Positions 52,774 through 62,228 of a DNA stretch of 64,000 bases are shown piece after piece. Each line of letters begins with the position of its first letter. Position 1 is the stretch's first letter. Origin of the DNA: Erythrobacter sp. HL-111 (GTDB lineage: Bacteria > Pseudomonadota > Alphaproteobacteria > Sphingomonadales > Sphingomonadaceae); NCBI RefSeq assembly GCF_900105095.1, contig NZ_LT629743.1, positions 1,984,001 to 2,048,000 of the forward strand. Reading direction: 5' to 3'. The notes below the pieces were generated by a model. That model saw only the letters and a program-made list of their open reading frames with translations. It ran no database searches and was not told the origin of the DNA. The position numbers and the translations under genes are program-made.

Positions 52774-53178
52774 CTATGCGCCGGCATAGGCGGAGCGCCG
52801 GGTCTCGGCCAGCCAGGCCGCGAAATCGCCGTGGGCGATGGCCTGCGCGCCCGCGGGCAGGTCGCCGGTCCAGACATAGGCCTGCGCCTCGCTCCCGCCC
52901 GCTGCCCAGCCATCGACCCGGACCGCCATGCGTTCGTATTGCGGCCCCTCGAACGCGTCGAGCACGGCGAGGTCGACCTCTCCCGCATCGTGCAGCGAGC
53001 CGACCACGTTGGTCGCGTGGCCTGCGCGCGTCAGCACCAGCGCGGGATACCAGCCCGCCGGATCGGGAATGGCGAACAGCGCGCCCTGCACGCTCGCCTG
53101 CGACCCGAGGCCCAGCCCCGCGAGGAAGGGCCAGTCCCCCACCCCTTCGCGCAGCACGCCGTAGAAGAACAGACGCAT
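52774..53178 (-). CDS. gamma-glutamylcyclotransferase-like protein
   Basis: A 134-residue AIG2/GGCT-fold protein. The N-terminal LFFYGVLREG corresponds to the YGxL substrate loop, and the acidic catalytic position is in LDAFEGPQYERMAV. Such proteins act on gamma-glutamylamines or related compounds, or are of unknown function. It follows the SDR gene by seven bases and is probably co-transcribed. Confidence 0.83.
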   Translation of the reverse strand: MRLFFYGVLREGVGDWPFLAGLGLGSQASVQGALFAIPDPAGWYPALVLTRAGHATNVVGSLHDAGEVDLAVLDAFEGPQYERMAVRVDGWAAGGSEAQAYVWTGDLPAGAQAIAHGDFAAWLAETRRSAYAGA

Positions 53179-53185
53179 GGCAAGG

Positions 53186-53959
53186 CTACTCCTCGTAGAT
53201 CATTTTTACGGTCATTCCGCCGTCGACGGTGAGATGCTGGCCCGTCACGAAGCCCGCGCCAAGCAGGTATTCCACCGCGCCCGCGATGTCCTGCGGTCTG
53301 CCGACCCGGCCCGCCGGGTGCTGCGCGCGGTCCTTCTCGCGGTGTTCGACCTCCTCCCGCTCGCTTTCCTTCTGCCAGTCGCGCGTCTCGATCCAGCCCG
53401 GGCGGACCGCGTTGACGCGCACCTGCGGCCCGAGCGAGACCGCCATCGCGTGGGTCAGCGCGTCGATCCCGCCCTTGGACGCGGCATAGGCGAAGCTTTC
53501 GGGCTCGCTCATCACGCTGCGGGTGGAGGAGATGTTGACGATGTTTGCCGCTTCGCCGGTCACGCGATGCGCCTCGCGCAGCAGCGGCAGGGCCGCGCGC
53601 GAACAGAGGAAGGCGGCGGTGAGGCTCGCATCGATCCACGCCTGCCAGTCGGCAAGGGCGAGATCCTCCAGCGGGCCGCAGAAGGGATCGGCGATCGCGG
53701 CGTTGTTGACCAGCGCCGCGAGCGGGGCCTTGCTGCTCCACGAGGCGATCGCTTCGAAGGCGATGGCGACCTCGCGCTCGGAGGAAACGTCGCCGGGAAG
53801 GCTCAGCAGCCGTTCGGGCGGCGCGCGCCCGGCCAGTTCGGCGAGCGCCTCGGCATCGATGTCGAGCGCGGCGACCCGCCAGCCCCGTTCGAGGAAATGG
53901 AGGGCAAGAGCGCGGCCAATGCCCTGCGCGGCCCCGGTGATGGCGATCATGCGGTCCAT
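53186..53959 (-). CDS. short-chain dehydrogenase/reductase
   Basis: A 257-residue SDR. Cofactor loop TGAAQGIG (about residues 8-15), LVNNAAI, catalytic Ser in VNISSTRSV and YAASKGG with Tyr and Lys. GWIETRDWQ and HLTVDGGMTVKM near the end are normal for the fold. The substrate is unknown. A second in-frame ATG at 53950 could be the start. Confidence 0.9.
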   Translation of the reverse strand: MDRMIAITGAAQGIGRALALHFLERGWRVAALDIDAEALAELAGRAPPERLLSLPGDVSSEREVAIAFEAIASWSSKAPLAALVNNAAIADPFCGPLEDLALADWQAWIDASLTAAFLCSRAALPLLREAHRVTGEAANIVNISSTRSVMSEPESFAYAASKGGIDALTHAMAVSLGPQVRVNAVRPGWIETRDWQKESEREEVEHREKDRAQHPAGRVGRPQDIAGAVEYLLGAGFVTGQHLTVDGGMTVKMIYEE

Positions 53960-54011
53960 GCGGCCCCAACGGGCGAGGCGGCGCGGCGTGCCCGGCCACG
54001 CACACCGGACA

Positions 54012-55373
54012 TCAGCCGGGCGGCGCCAGCCGGTAGCAAAGCCCTTCGGCCTCGAGGTCGATCTCTGCGACGAGGCCGAGCGTGCCGGGCACGATCCGTT
54101 CGAGCAGCATCGAGCCGAACCCGGTCCGCTGGTCCTGCGCCTCGCTCACCGGCGCGCCGCCACGCTCGCACCAGCGGAATTCGGACAGGAACCCGTCCGC
54201 GTCCGGGGCGAACCGGATCGCGATCCGCCCCCCGGCCCGCGCCAGCGCGCCGTATTTCGCCGCATTGGTGACGAGTTCGTGCATCCCCAGCGCCAGCATC
54301 GGTGCCTGCCGCGCGCTGACCAGGGTCGGCGGCCCCTCGATCTCGAACCGCTCCGCGCCCAGTTCCATGCAGGCGGCGAGCTCGTTCACGAGCAGGTCGC
54401 GCAGGTAGATGTCCGACCACTCGGTTCTCAGCAGGGTGTCGTTCGCCCGCGAAAGCGCGCGCATCCGGTGGTCGAAGCTTTCGAGAAACCCCGGAAGGTC
54501 CGCGCTCTGCGAGGCGATCAGGCGGCTCAGCGACTGGACGTTGGCGAAGATGTTCTTCACCCGGTGCTGCAGTTCGGCGAAATGGATCTCGCGCTGGCGT
54601 TCCGCCTTGCGCTGGGCCGACACGTCGACCCCGGAGGCGACGATCTCGATCACCGAGCCGTCCTGCGCCCTGAGCGGGGCGAGCTGGACGTCGATCTCCA
54701 TCCGTCCGTCGTCGGGGATTCGCGCGATGCAGTCGCTGCGCTGGAATTCCCCTGCGAGCGCGGCCTCGGTGATGCGCCTGACATGCGCCTGCATCCCCTC
54801 GTCATGGGTCCACCACGGGCAGTCCCAGAACTTGCGCCCGGCGACATCCTTGCGCTTCACCCCGGTGACGCGCAGCGCCGGGGCGTTGACGTTGAGCAGC
54901 GTGCCTTCGCCATCGAGGTTCGCGAGGAAGAAGTTGAGGTTGTCGGCGACATCGCGGGTCCGCCTGCTTTCGCTCTCGATCGCGCGGACGAGGCCCTCGC
55001 TCCGCCCGGTCTCGTGGACGACACAGCCGACCATGCGCCCGCCGCAGCCGTCATCAAGGGGGAAGTAATCGACCTCGAACTGGCGCACGACCCCGGGATG
55101 GGCGGGGGTTTCGGCGCGGACCGTGTGGCCGAGGCTCGGCTCGCCGCGGTCGAGCACGCGCTGCTGGACGCGGCGGATGACCCCGTCGACATCGGGCACG
55201 ATCTCGTCCTGGCGGCGTCCGATGTGGGCGTGGGCCGGATGGCCGTTGATCTCGGCCAGCGCGCGGTTGACCCGGACATAGCGAAGGTCGCCATCGAGCA
55301 GCGAGAATCCCACCGGGGAGTTGTCGAAGAAGGCTTCGAGCTCCGCGCGCTGCGGCTCGAGTGCGAGGTCCAT
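54012..55373 (-). CDS. PAS-domain HWE-type sensor histidine kinase
   Basis: A 453-residue kinase without membrane segments. Two PAS-like domains (about residues 10-125 and 140-260; FFDNSPVGFSLLDGDLRYVRVN and FFLANLDGEGTLLNVN) are followed by the HWE core: phosphoacceptor His in FAELQHRVKNIFANVQSL, then the HELVTNAAKYGAL block and the WCERGG element. HWE kinases are typical of alphaproteobacteria and often work in general stress or light responses. The matching response regulator is not in the window. Confidence 0.9.
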   Translation of the reverse strand: MDLALEPQRAELEAFFDNSPVGFSLLDGDLRYVRVNRALAEINGHPAHAHIGRRQDEIVPDVDGVIRRVQQRVLDRGEPSLGHTVRAETPAHPGVVRQFEVDYFPLDDGCGGRMVGCVVHETGRSEGLVRAIESESRRTRDVADNLNFFLANLDGEGTLLNVNAPALRVTGVKRKDVAGRKFWDCPWWTHDEGMQAHVRRITEAALAGEFQRSDCIARIPDDGRMEIDVQLAPLRAQDGSVIEIVASGVDVSAQRKAERQREIHFAELQHRVKNIFANVQSLSRLIASQSADLPGFLESFDHRMRALSRANDTLLRTEWSDIYLRDLLVNELAACMELGAERFEIEGPPTLVSARQAPMLALGMHELVTNAAKYGALARAGGRIAIRFAPDADGFLSEFRWCERGGAPVSEAQDQRTGFGSMLLERIVPGTLGLVAEIDLEAEGLCYRLAPPG

Positions 55374-55471
55374 GTCGGGCCGGCCTTTCCGGTTCGATGC
55401 GAACCCTGCGGCTAGCCCAAGGCGCGGTGGCGAACCTTAACAAATGTTTCCGCCTCCCTCGGGCCGGCGGA

Positions 55472-56242
55472 TCAGCTCATCGCGTCGAGGATGTCGTCGA
55501 GCCGGGCCGGGTCGCCGAGCGCGATCACCCGGCCGTCCGAGCCCGCGTCGAGCGGGTTGCCCATCCAGTCGCTCATCATGCCGCCCGCGCCTTCGACAAC
55601 GGGGACGAGCGCGGCGAAATCGTGAAGCTTGAGGCCCGCCTCGATCACGCAATCGATATGGCCCGAGGCGACGAGGCCGTAATTGTAGCAGTCCCCGCCA
55701 TAGATGATCTTGCTCTCCGCCACGGCCCTGGCGACGCCCATGAAGGCATCGACATCGTCGCCCGCGAACTGGTGCGGGGTGGTCGTGCCGAGCACGGCGT
55801 CGGACAGGTCCTTCAGGGGGCGCGTCGCCGCGGGCCTGCCGTTGAAGGTCGTGCCTTCCCCGATCCGCCCGACCCAGCGTTCCTGCGCGATCGGCTGGTC
55901 GATCACGCCGAGCACCGGCCAGCCGTCCTGCACGAGCGCGATCAGCGTACCGAAGATCGCCCGCCCGGCGATGAAGCTGGTCGTGCCGTCGATCGGGTCG
56001 AGCACCCATTGGCGCCCGGCGCCCTCGTTCCGTGTCCCGTATTCCTCGCCGATGATGCCGTCGGCGGGGCGATGCGCCTCGATCAGGGCGCGCATCGCGG
56101 CTTCGGCGGCGCGGTCGGCCTCGGTGACGAAGCTGCGGTCGGCCTTGCGCTCCTCGGACCAGGCGCCGCGGAAGAAGGGCCGGATCGCGGCCCCCGCCGC
56201 ATCGGCCAGGGCAAGGGCGAGCGCGTGGTCGTCTGCAGTCAT
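55472..56242 (-). CDS. hisN: histidinol-phosphatase, inositol monophosphatase family
   Basis: A 256-residue magnesium phosphatase. Motifs: TEADRAAEAAMR, IIGEEYG, DPIDGTTSFIAG, and YGGDCYNYGLVASGHIDCVIEAGLKLHDFAALVPVVEGAGG, divided here between several blocks. The DCYNY variant is that of the histidinol-phosphatase subfamily in alphaproteobacteria, so the likely role is in histidine synthesis. Confidence 0.9.
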   Translation of the reverse strand: MTADDHALALALADAAGAAIRPFFRGAWSEERKADRSFVTEADRAAEAAMRALIEAHRPADGIIGEEYGTRNEGAGRQWVLDPIDGTTSFIAGRAIFGTLIALVQDGWPVLGVIDQPIAQERWVGRIGEGTTFNGRPAATRPLKDLSDAVLGTTTPHQFAGDDVDAFMGVARAVAESKIIYGGDCYNYGLVASGHIDCVIEAGLKLHDFAALVPVVEGAGGMMSDWMGNPLDAGSDGRVIALGDPARLDDILDAMS

Positions 56243-56374
56243 GAAAAGCCGCCTTCCTTTCGCGGGCAGGATGAAGTCGCGTTCCCTTAGGCGATCGCAC
56301 GCGGGGTGGTAATCCCCCGCCCAACGGCTTTCCCCGCACCCCGCACAATTACGGCGAGGCGCAAATAGTGAACC

Positions 56375-56388
56375 TTCACACTTGTGAA
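56375..56388 (+). promoter_or_regulatory. palindrome overlapping the -35 of the third AraC-family gene
   Basis: TTCACA-C-TTGTGAA forms an inverted repeat. A promoter-like pair overlaps it: TTGTGA (56382-56387) and TATATT (56406-56411), 18 bases apart. Binding here could switch the downstream regulator gene on or off, perhaps by its own product. Confidence 0.5.
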
Positions 56389-56437
56389 AGACACTGCCGC
56401 GGCACTATATTACTGTGCTGGGGTTTGGTGGGGGGTG

Positions 56438-57454
56438 ATGCCGGGTAGTGGTCGCAGGATAGACGGTGTCGAGCCGCGCTCGGGCGCGACGGCGGACGGT
56501 ATGCCGCTGTCGCTCAATCGCGCGCCCGCGCCCGATCTCGATCCGTGGGTGGGCCGGGTCGTGGTCACGCGCGTCGACGTGCCGCCCGATTTCGAGGTTT
56601 CCTGTTCGGTCTTCAACGACCTCGCCTACAGCCGGATCGTCCTCAAGGGCGACTGGCGGGCCACCACGCCCGACGGCAAGGTCTGCGTCGAGCGAGGACC
56701 GGTGCTGGTGGGCCCGCAGTCGCGACGCATGGACATGACCTGCCGCGGCAGTTTCGCGACCGTCAACATCGGTTTCCGTCCGGGCGCGCTCGCCTGCCTG
56801 ATCGACACCCCGCTGGACGCGCTGGTCGACCGGGTCGAGCTTGACGACCCGCTCGGCCTTGCGGACGGGTACGCGCCCGATCTCGGCTACCCGGCGGACG
56901 CCTCGAGCGAGGAGCTCGCGCTGATGGTCGAGGACCGCGTGCGCGCCTTCATCCGCCGCAAGCGGCCGCGCCACCCGGACCCGATCAGCCGCGCCTTCGA
57001 GGCGGCGAGCTTCGTCGATCCGACCATCCGCCCCGGCGAATTCGCCGCCCGCCACGACATCAGCCTGCGCCAGGTCGAACGGATCGTGCGGCGCGATTTC
57101 GGGATGACCCCGCGCACCGCGCTGCGCCGCGCGCGGGCGATGGACCTTGCCTGCCACATGCTCGGCATTGCCGATCGCCAGGAAGAGCAGGAATTCCTGC
57201 TGCGCTTCTTCGACCAGTCGCACCTGATCCGCGAGTTCCAGTGCTTCTTCGGGGTCACGCCGCAGGCCTTCCGCGCGCGCCCGCGGGTCCTGCTGACCCT
57301 CAATCTCGAAGCGCGCGCGGCGCGGCGGCTGGAGGAACTCGTCCGCATCGCCCCCGGCGCGCGGCGCCCCCGGCACGAGCGCACGGAGGAGGAAGAGGAG
57401 GAGCAGGAGGAAGAGGCGGCGACCCGGGCGCAGAAGCGGCGGAACGAGTCCTGA
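56438..57454 (+). CDS. AraC-family transcriptional regulator with Glu-rich tail
   Basis: A 338-residue regulator. N-terminal sensing domain (DFEVSCSVFNDLAYSRIVLKGDW..., GPQSRRMDMTCRGSF), then an HTH block (RHDISLRQVERIVRRDFGMTPRTALRRARAMDLA) and LIREFQCFFGVTPQAFR. The last 40 residues are a charged tail with a run of glutamates (EEEEEEQEEE) coded by GAG/GAA repeats. More distant from the tandem pair A/B. The ATG at 56438 is preferred because an upstream GTG at 56384 lies inside the promoter. Confidence 0.87.
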   Translation: MPGSGRRIDGVEPRSGATADGMPLSLNRAPAPDLDPWVGRVVVTRVDVPPDFEVSCSVFNDLAYSRIVLKGDWRATTPDGKVCVERGPVLVGPQSRRMDMTCRGSFATVNIGFRPGALACLIDTPLDALVDRVELDDPLGLADGYAPDLGYPADASSEELALMVEDRVRAFIRRKRPRHPDPISRAFEAASFVDPTIRPGEFAARHDISLRQVERIVRRDFGMTPRTALRRARAMDLACHMLGIADRQEEQEFLLRFFDQSHLIREFQCFFGVTPQAFRARPRVLLTLNLEARAARRLEELVRIAPGARRPRHERTEEEEEEQEEEAATRAQKRRNES

Positions 57455-57508
57455 CGCAGCGCCCCCCGGCGCGGTCCGCAGAGATCGCGGCACGGCCGCA
57501 AGCCCGCC

Positions 57509-57880
57509 CTAGTCCGCCTGGCGCTCCTGCCAGTGTTCGAAGGCGAGCCGCGGGTGCAGCGCGACATAGGCCTTCGCCTCCGCCCCCTCCCAGTCGAGCG
57601 GCCATTCGCCCGGCATCTCCCCGGCGAGGTGCGAGCGCGAGACGAACCAGCCCTGCCCCGGCAGCCCGTCCGACTGCCGCACGACCAGCACGGCAAGCCC
57701 CGGCTCGCCCGCGCGGCGCCCCTCCTCGTCGATCCGGTCCATCGCCGCGCACAGCTGACGCATCAGCGGGCGGGTGAAGGAATGGCCCAGCGCAAACAGC
57801 GCCTGGCTGTAGGTGAGCGGCGTGCGGGCGCGGGCGGCGCCGATCAGGAGCTCGCGGATCTCGTCGCGCTGGAGTGCCAT
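57509..57880 (-). CDS. conserved hypothetical protein next to prs
   Basis: A 123-residue protein: IRELLIGAARARTPLTYSQALFALGHSFTRPLMRQLCAAMDRID, and later LAVLVVRQSDGLPGQGWFVSR and LHPRLAFEHWQ. It looks like a small conserved protein of sphingomonads, sometimes carried in databases under the name of its neighbour. The start ATG at 57880 is taken. No function known. It lies 96 bases after prs on the same strand. Confidence 0.78.
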   Translation of the reverse strand: MALQRDEIRELLIGAARARTPLTYSQALFALGHSFTRPLMRQLCAAMDRIDEEGRRAGEPGLAVLVVRQSDGLPGQGWFVSRSHLAGEMPGEWPLDWEGAEAKAYVALHPRLAFEHWQERQAD

Positions 57881-57975
57881 CGGCCGCAACCATAGCGCGC
57901 TTTGACGAAGGCGGCAGCCTCAGGCGTTGACGCGAAACGCCCGAGGTCCCGGCCTTCGCCGGGAATCGCGCTTTT

Positions 57976-58911
57976 TCAGTCGAACAGGCTCGACACGCTG
58001 CTTTCGTCGGCGATGCGGCGGATCGCCTCGCCGATCAGCGGGGCGATGGTGAGGATGCGGATCTTGCCCGATTGCTCGGTCGCCTCGGTCGGGCGGATCG
58101 AATCGGTGATCACCAGCTCCTTCAGCTTCGACCCGTCGATTCGCGCCACCGCGCCGCCCGACAGCACGCCGTGGGTGATGTAGGCCGCGACCGAACGCGC
58201 CCCGTTCGCAAGCAGCGCATCGGCCGCGTTGCACAGGGTCCCGCCCGAATCGATGATGTCGTCGATCAGCACGCAGTGGCGGTCCGCCACGTCGCCGATG
58301 ATGTTCATGACCTCGCTCTCCCCCGGGCGGTCGCGGCGCTTGTCGACGATCGCGAGCGGGGCGTTGTCGAGCCGCTTGGCGAGCGCGCGGGCGCGCACCA
58401 CGCCGCCGACATCGGGGGAGACCACCATCAAATCCTGGTCGCCATAGCGCGCCTGGATGTCCGCGGCCATGACCGGGGCGGCATAGAGATTGTCTGTCGG
58501 GATGTCGAAGAAGCCCTGGATCTGCCCCGCGTGGAGATCGACCGCGAGCACCCGGTCGGCCCCGGCCTCGGTGATGAGGTTCGCCACCAGCTTGGCCGAG
58601 ATCGGCGTGCGCGGCCCGGGCTTGCGGTCCTGCCGGGCATAGCCGAAATAGGGCACGACCGCGGTGATCCGCTTGGCCGAGGCACGGCGCAGCGCGTCGA
58701 TGCAGATCAGCAGTTCCATCAGGTTGTCGTTCGCCGGAAAGCTCGTCGGCTGGACGAGAAACACGTCCTCGCCGCGCACGTTCTCGTGAATTTCGACGAA
58801 GACCTCCTCGTCGGCGAAGCGGCGGACGCTCGCATCGGTCAGCGGCATTTCGAGATAGGCGGCGATCGCCCGGGCAAGGGGCAGGTTCGAATTGCCCGAC
58901 ATGATCTTCAT
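57976..58911 (-). CDS. prs: ribose-phosphate pyrophosphokinase
   Basis: A 311-residue PRPP synthetase. [17 protein letters not shown] at the start, then [42 protein letters not shown], and [19 protein letters not shown]; the PRPP-binding [14 protein letters not shown] is intact. It supplies PRPP for nucleotide, histidine and tryptophan synthesis. Confidence 0.97.
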   Translation of the reverse strand: MKIMSGNSNLPLARAIAAYLEMPLTDASVRRFADEEVFVEIHENVRGEDVFLVQPTSFPANDNLMELLICIDALRRASAKRITAVVPYFGYARQDRKPGPRTPISAKLVANLITEAGADRVLAVDLHAGQIQGFFDIPTDNLYAAPVMAADIQARYGDQDLMVVSPDVGGVVRARALAKRLDNAPLAIVDKRRDRPGESEVMNIIGDVADRHCVLIDDIIDSGGTLCNAADALLANGARSVAAYITHGVLSGGAVARIDGSKLKELVITDSIRPTEATEQSGKIRILTIAPLIGEAIRRIADESSVSSLFD

Positions 58912-59061
58912 GACTGCGAATCCCCGTGTGGCGCTGGACGCCCCCCGCCTAGCGGCGCGTCACGGAAACGCAACAGAGGACGCCCGGTTGTCGTCAGGCG
59001 GAACGGGCGATCCGGCCGAATGTCCCGGCGAAGATCGGCCCGCCTTCCGGGGCGCCCCGCC

Positions 59062-60102
59062 TCAATCGCGCGGGACGGTGCGGTGGTCCCTGATCCTGTG
59101 TTCGCCCCGGATCCAGCGCACCGTGCCGGACGAAGCGCGCATCACCACGCTCTGCGTGGTCATGATGGTCGCGCCGGTCGCCTTCTTGCGGGTCTTGACC
59201 CCGGCCAGCAGCGATCCGTCGGTGACGCCCGTCGCGGCGAAGATGCAGTCGCCCTTGGCGAGATCGCCGAGCTTGTAGATCCGGTCGAGATCGGTGATCC
59301 CCCACTTGTGCGCGCGGGCCTTCTCGTCCTCGTTCCTGAACACCAGCCGCCCGTTGAACTGCCCGCCGACGCAGCGCAGCGCCGCGGCGGCAAGCACGCC
59401 TTCGGGCGCGCCGCCCTGGCCCATGTATAGGTCGATCGTCGTGTCCTGGTCGGTTACCGCGATCACGCCCGCGACGTCCCCGTCCCCGATCAGCACGACG
59501 CCGCAGCCAAGGCCGCGCAATTCGGCGATCAGATCGGCATGGCGCGGGCGGTCAAGCACGCAGACGATGATCTCGGAAGGATCGACGCCCTTGGCTTCGG
59601 CGACCGCGCGCACGTTCTCGCTCGGGGTCTTCGCAAGGTCGATGATGCCTTCGGGATAGCCCGGGCCGACCGCGAGCTTGTCCATGTAGACGTCGGGCGC
59701 GTTGAGGAGGCAGCCTTCTTCCGCCGCCGCCAGCACGGCGAGGGCATTGGGTCCGGCCTTGGCGGTGATGGTCGTGCCTTCGAGCGGGTCGAGGGCAATG
59801 TCGATCCTGGGCCCCTTCCCCATGCCGACCTTCTCGCCGATGTAGAGCATCGGCGCCTCGTCGCGCTCGCCCTCGCCGATCACCACGGTCCCGTCTATGT
59901 AGAGATCGTCGAAGGCGCGGCGCATCGCCTCGACCGCGGCGGCATCGGCGGCCTTTTCGTCCCCGCGCCCGACCAGCTGCGCGGCGGCGACCGCGGCGGC
60001 TTCGGTCACGCGGACCATTTCGAGCACCAGCACGCGCTCCATCGCGGAATCGACATTCTCGGTTTTTGCCGCCAGCATGTCGGTGGTAGTCGGAGTGTTC
60101 AT
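59062..60102 (-). CDS. glpX: class II fructose-1,6-bisphosphatase
   Basis: A 346-residue GlpX: VLEMVRVTEAAAVAAAQLVGRGDEKAAD, GTVVIGEGERDEAPMLYIGEKVG, ALDPLEGTTITAKA and GGAPEGVLAAAALRCVGG. It dephosphorylates fructose-1,6-bisphosphate in gluconeogenesis. ATG at 60102 chosen with GGGAAG nine bases ahead; an earlier ATG at 60129 is also in frame. On the opposite strand a gene starts close by and may overlap its leader. Confidence 0.94.
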   Translation of the reverse strand: MNTPTTTDMLAAKTENVDSAMERVLVLEMVRVTEAAAVAAAQLVGRGDEKAADAAAVEAMRRAFDDLYIDGTVVIGEGERDEAPMLYIGEKVGMGKGPRIDIALDPLEGTTITAKAGPNALAVLAAAEEGCLLNAPDVYMDKLAVGPGYPEGIIDLAKTPSENVRAVAEAKGVDPSEIIVCVLDRPRHADLIAELRGLGCGVVLIGDGDVAGVIAVTDQDTTIDLYMGQGGAPEGVLAAAALRCVGGQFNGRLVFRNEDEKARAHKWGITDLDRIYKLGDLAKGDCIFAATGVTDGSLLAGVKTRKKATGATIMTTQSVVMRASSGTVRWIRGEHRIRDHRTVPRD

Positions 60103-60151
60103 GCGAAATGTCTTCCCTGTCGATTGCATGGCGCGCCCGCGCGGGCTTTCG

Positions 60152-60793
60152 ATGAGGCGCCTGCGCGGGCTTAGGCCGATCCGTGTCGCCTTGTCGAGCG
60201 AAGGCCTGCGGACCGGGACGATTCTGCCGGCCTTCGCGGCCGCGCTGGCGGCCGCTGCCCCGCTGGCCGCGCAGGATGACAGGGCCGTGACGCCGGAAGC
60301 GAGCGAACCCGCCGCGCAGCGCGGGGAAGCGCGCCGCCGCCCGGCCCCGCTCGACATCATGATCACCGTGCCCGGGGGCGAGGTCAACGAGGCCGAACTG
60401 CGCGAATGCGAGGACGAGGCCGAGGCGGGCACGATCAGCGGCGAGATCGTGGTGTGCCGCGCGCGCGGTTCCTCGGGCGAGGAGCGCTTTTCCGGCCGGG
60501 AGGAGGCGCAGCGGCGCTACGCGCGGGAAACCGCCTTCCGCGACGCGCCGCCGCCGCCCGACCTGTTCGGCATCCCCGACAACGGCAGGGGCATCGGGAT
60601 CGGCGGGGTCCCGCCGGCCGCGCTGCTCATCGACGTCGAGGCGCTGCCGCAGGCCCCCGCCGGTTCCGATGCCGACCGCATCGCGCGCGGCCTCCCGCCG
60701 GTCGGGCGGGACGAGGAGCTTTCGGAAGAGGAAATCCGCAGGCGCCGCGAGGCGCTGGGCCTGCCGCCGCCGAAGTTCGAGCGCAGGAAGTAA
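60152..60793 (+). CDS. hypothetical exported protein
   Basis: A 213-residue protein with an N-terminal hydrophobic, signal-like stretch (GTILPAFAAALAAAAPLAAQ) and a soluble, charged, Arg/Glu/Pro-rich remainder including CEDEAEAGTISGEIVVCRARG. Sphingomonads have proteins of this style; function unknown. ATG 60152 is used; two in-frame ATGs upstream (60128 and 60077) would extend it, the latter across the glpX start. It diverges from glpX and converges on hom (15-base gap). Confidence 0.65.
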   Translation: MRRLRGLRPIRVALSSEGLRTGTILPAFAAALAAAAPLAAQDDRAVTPEASEPAAQRGEARRRPAPLDIMITVPGGEVNEAELRECEDEAEAGTISGEIVVCRARGSSGEERFSGREEAQRRYARETAFRDAPPPPDLFGIPDNGRGIGIGGVPPAALLIDVEALPQAPAGSDADRIARGLPPVGRDEELSEEEIRRRREALGLPPPKFERRK

Positions 60794-60808
60794 TCGGGCG
60801 GGGAGGTC

Positions 60809-62143
60809 TCAATCCCGCAGGATCGGCAGCACCAGCGGCGCATCGGTCAGGCTGTCGGACCCTTCGAGCAGTTCGAGGGCCTTCGTCACGCAGCGTTCCG
60901 GCCCCTCGTGCGTCACCATCGCCACCAGCACCTCGCCCCCCTCGCGCGAGCGGCCGTGCTGGATCAGGCTTTCGATCGAAACGTCGGCATCGCGCATCGC
61001 CGCGGTGATCTCGGCCAGCACGCCGGGCCGGTCGTTGACGGTGAAGCGGATATAGGTGCGCTCGGTCCGGTGGCCGGGTTCGGCCGGCGGCAGGGCGGCA
61101 AGGCGCGCGACGGGGATCGAAAAGGGCGCGGAAACCTCGCTGCGGGCGATGTCGATGAGGTCGGCGACCACGGCCGAAGCGGTCGGCCCGTCGCCCGCGC
61201 CCGCGCCCTGGAACAGCAGGCGGCCGGAGAAATTGCCCTCGGCCACCACCGCGTTGGTCGGCCCGTCGACGGGAGCGAGCGGGTGGTCCTTGTGGACGAG
61301 GCAGGGCCGCACGCGCTGGAGCAGGCAGGGGCCGTTCTCCCCTTCCTCGACGTCGGCTTCCCCGATCAGCCGGATGACGAAGCCCAGCGCATCGGCCTGC
61401 GCGATGTCGGCCGCGCGGATCGGGCGGATGCCGCTGACCCTGACCGAAGCGAAATCGACCCGCGCGCCGAACCCGATCGCGGACAGGATCGCGAGCTTGT
61501 GCGCCGCGTCCACCCCGTCGATGTCGAAGCTGGGATCGGCCTCGGCATAGCCCAGCCTTTGCGCCTCGGCGAGCGTCTCGGCGAAATCGGCGCCGGTTTC
61601 CTCCATTTCCGAGAGGATGTAATTGCAGGTCCCGTTGAGAATGCCGTAGACCTTGGTCAGCGCATTGGCGCTGGTCCCTTCGCGCAGGCCCTTCACCACC
61701 GGGATGCCGCCCGCGACCGCCGCCTCGAACTTGAGCGCGACCTTCGCCGCCTCCGCCGCCTCGGCGAGGGCGAGGCCGTGATGCGCGATCATCGCCTTGT
61801 TCGCGGTGACGAGACCCTTGCCGCCCTTCAGCGCCGCGCGCGACAGGGCGAGCGCCGGGCCGTCCGCCCCGCCGACCAGTTCGACCACCACGTCAACGTC
61901 CGCGCGCGCGGCGAGCGCGGTCATGTCGTCTTCCCACGCGAAGGGGGCGATATCGACGCCGCGGTCCTTCGTCCGGTCGCGCGCGCTCACCGCGGTCACT
62001 TCGATCGGGCGCCCGGCGCGCGCGGCGATCAGGTCGCGGTTCGTGTCGAGCAGCCGGATCACCCCCGCGCCGACCGTGCCGAGCCCGGCGATCGCGATCC
62101 TCAGGGGGGCGATGCGGAGCGGATCGGTCTGGCTGTCGGGCAC
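60809..62143 (-). CDS. hom: homoserine dehydrogenase
   Basis: A 444-residue enzyme reducing aspartate semialdehyde to homoserine for methionine and threonine synthesis. NAD(P)-binding GLGTVGAGV, VELVGGADGPAL, VTANKAMIAHHG, GILNGTCNYILSEM, and PSFDIDGVDAAHKLAILSAIGFGA, then a C-terminal ACT domain (RFTVNDRPGVLAEITAAMRDADVSIES in parts). Start is GTG at 62143, with AGGA upstream; no ATG matches the conserved N-terminus. Confidence 0.96.
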   Translation of the reverse strand: MPDSQTDPLRIAPLRIAIAGLGTVGAGVIRLLDTNRDLIAARAGRPIEVTAVSARDRTKDRGVDIAPFAWEDDMTALAARADVDVVVELVGGADGPALALSRAALKGGKGLVTANKAMIAHHGLALAEAAEAAKVALKFEAAVAGGIPVVKGLREGTSANALTKVYGILNGTCNYILSEMEETGADFAETLAEAQRLGYAEADPSFDIDGVDAAHKLAILSAIGFGARVDFASVRVSGIRPIRAADIAQADALGFVIRLIGEADVEEGENGPCLLQRVRPCLVHKDHPLAPVDGPTNAVVAEGNFSGRLLFQGAGAGDGPTASAVVADLIDIARSEVSAPFSIPVARLAALPPAEPGHRTERTYIRFTVNDRPGVLAEITAAMRDADVSIESLIQHGRSREGGEVLVAMVTHEGPERCVTKALELLEGSDSLTDAPLVLPILRD

Positions 62144-62228
62144 GGGCAAGGTTCCTGCTGCGGCTGCGAGGGGTCTTGACGCGCACCTAGCCGCGCCGCG
62201 CCTGCCGTCAAGCGGTTGCTGGGCGGCG

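Noticed and set aside
56384..56437. GTG at 56384 as the start of the third AraC-family gene
   Set aside because: It lies inside the palindrome/-35 region and upstream of the likely -10, so the transcript would not contain it.
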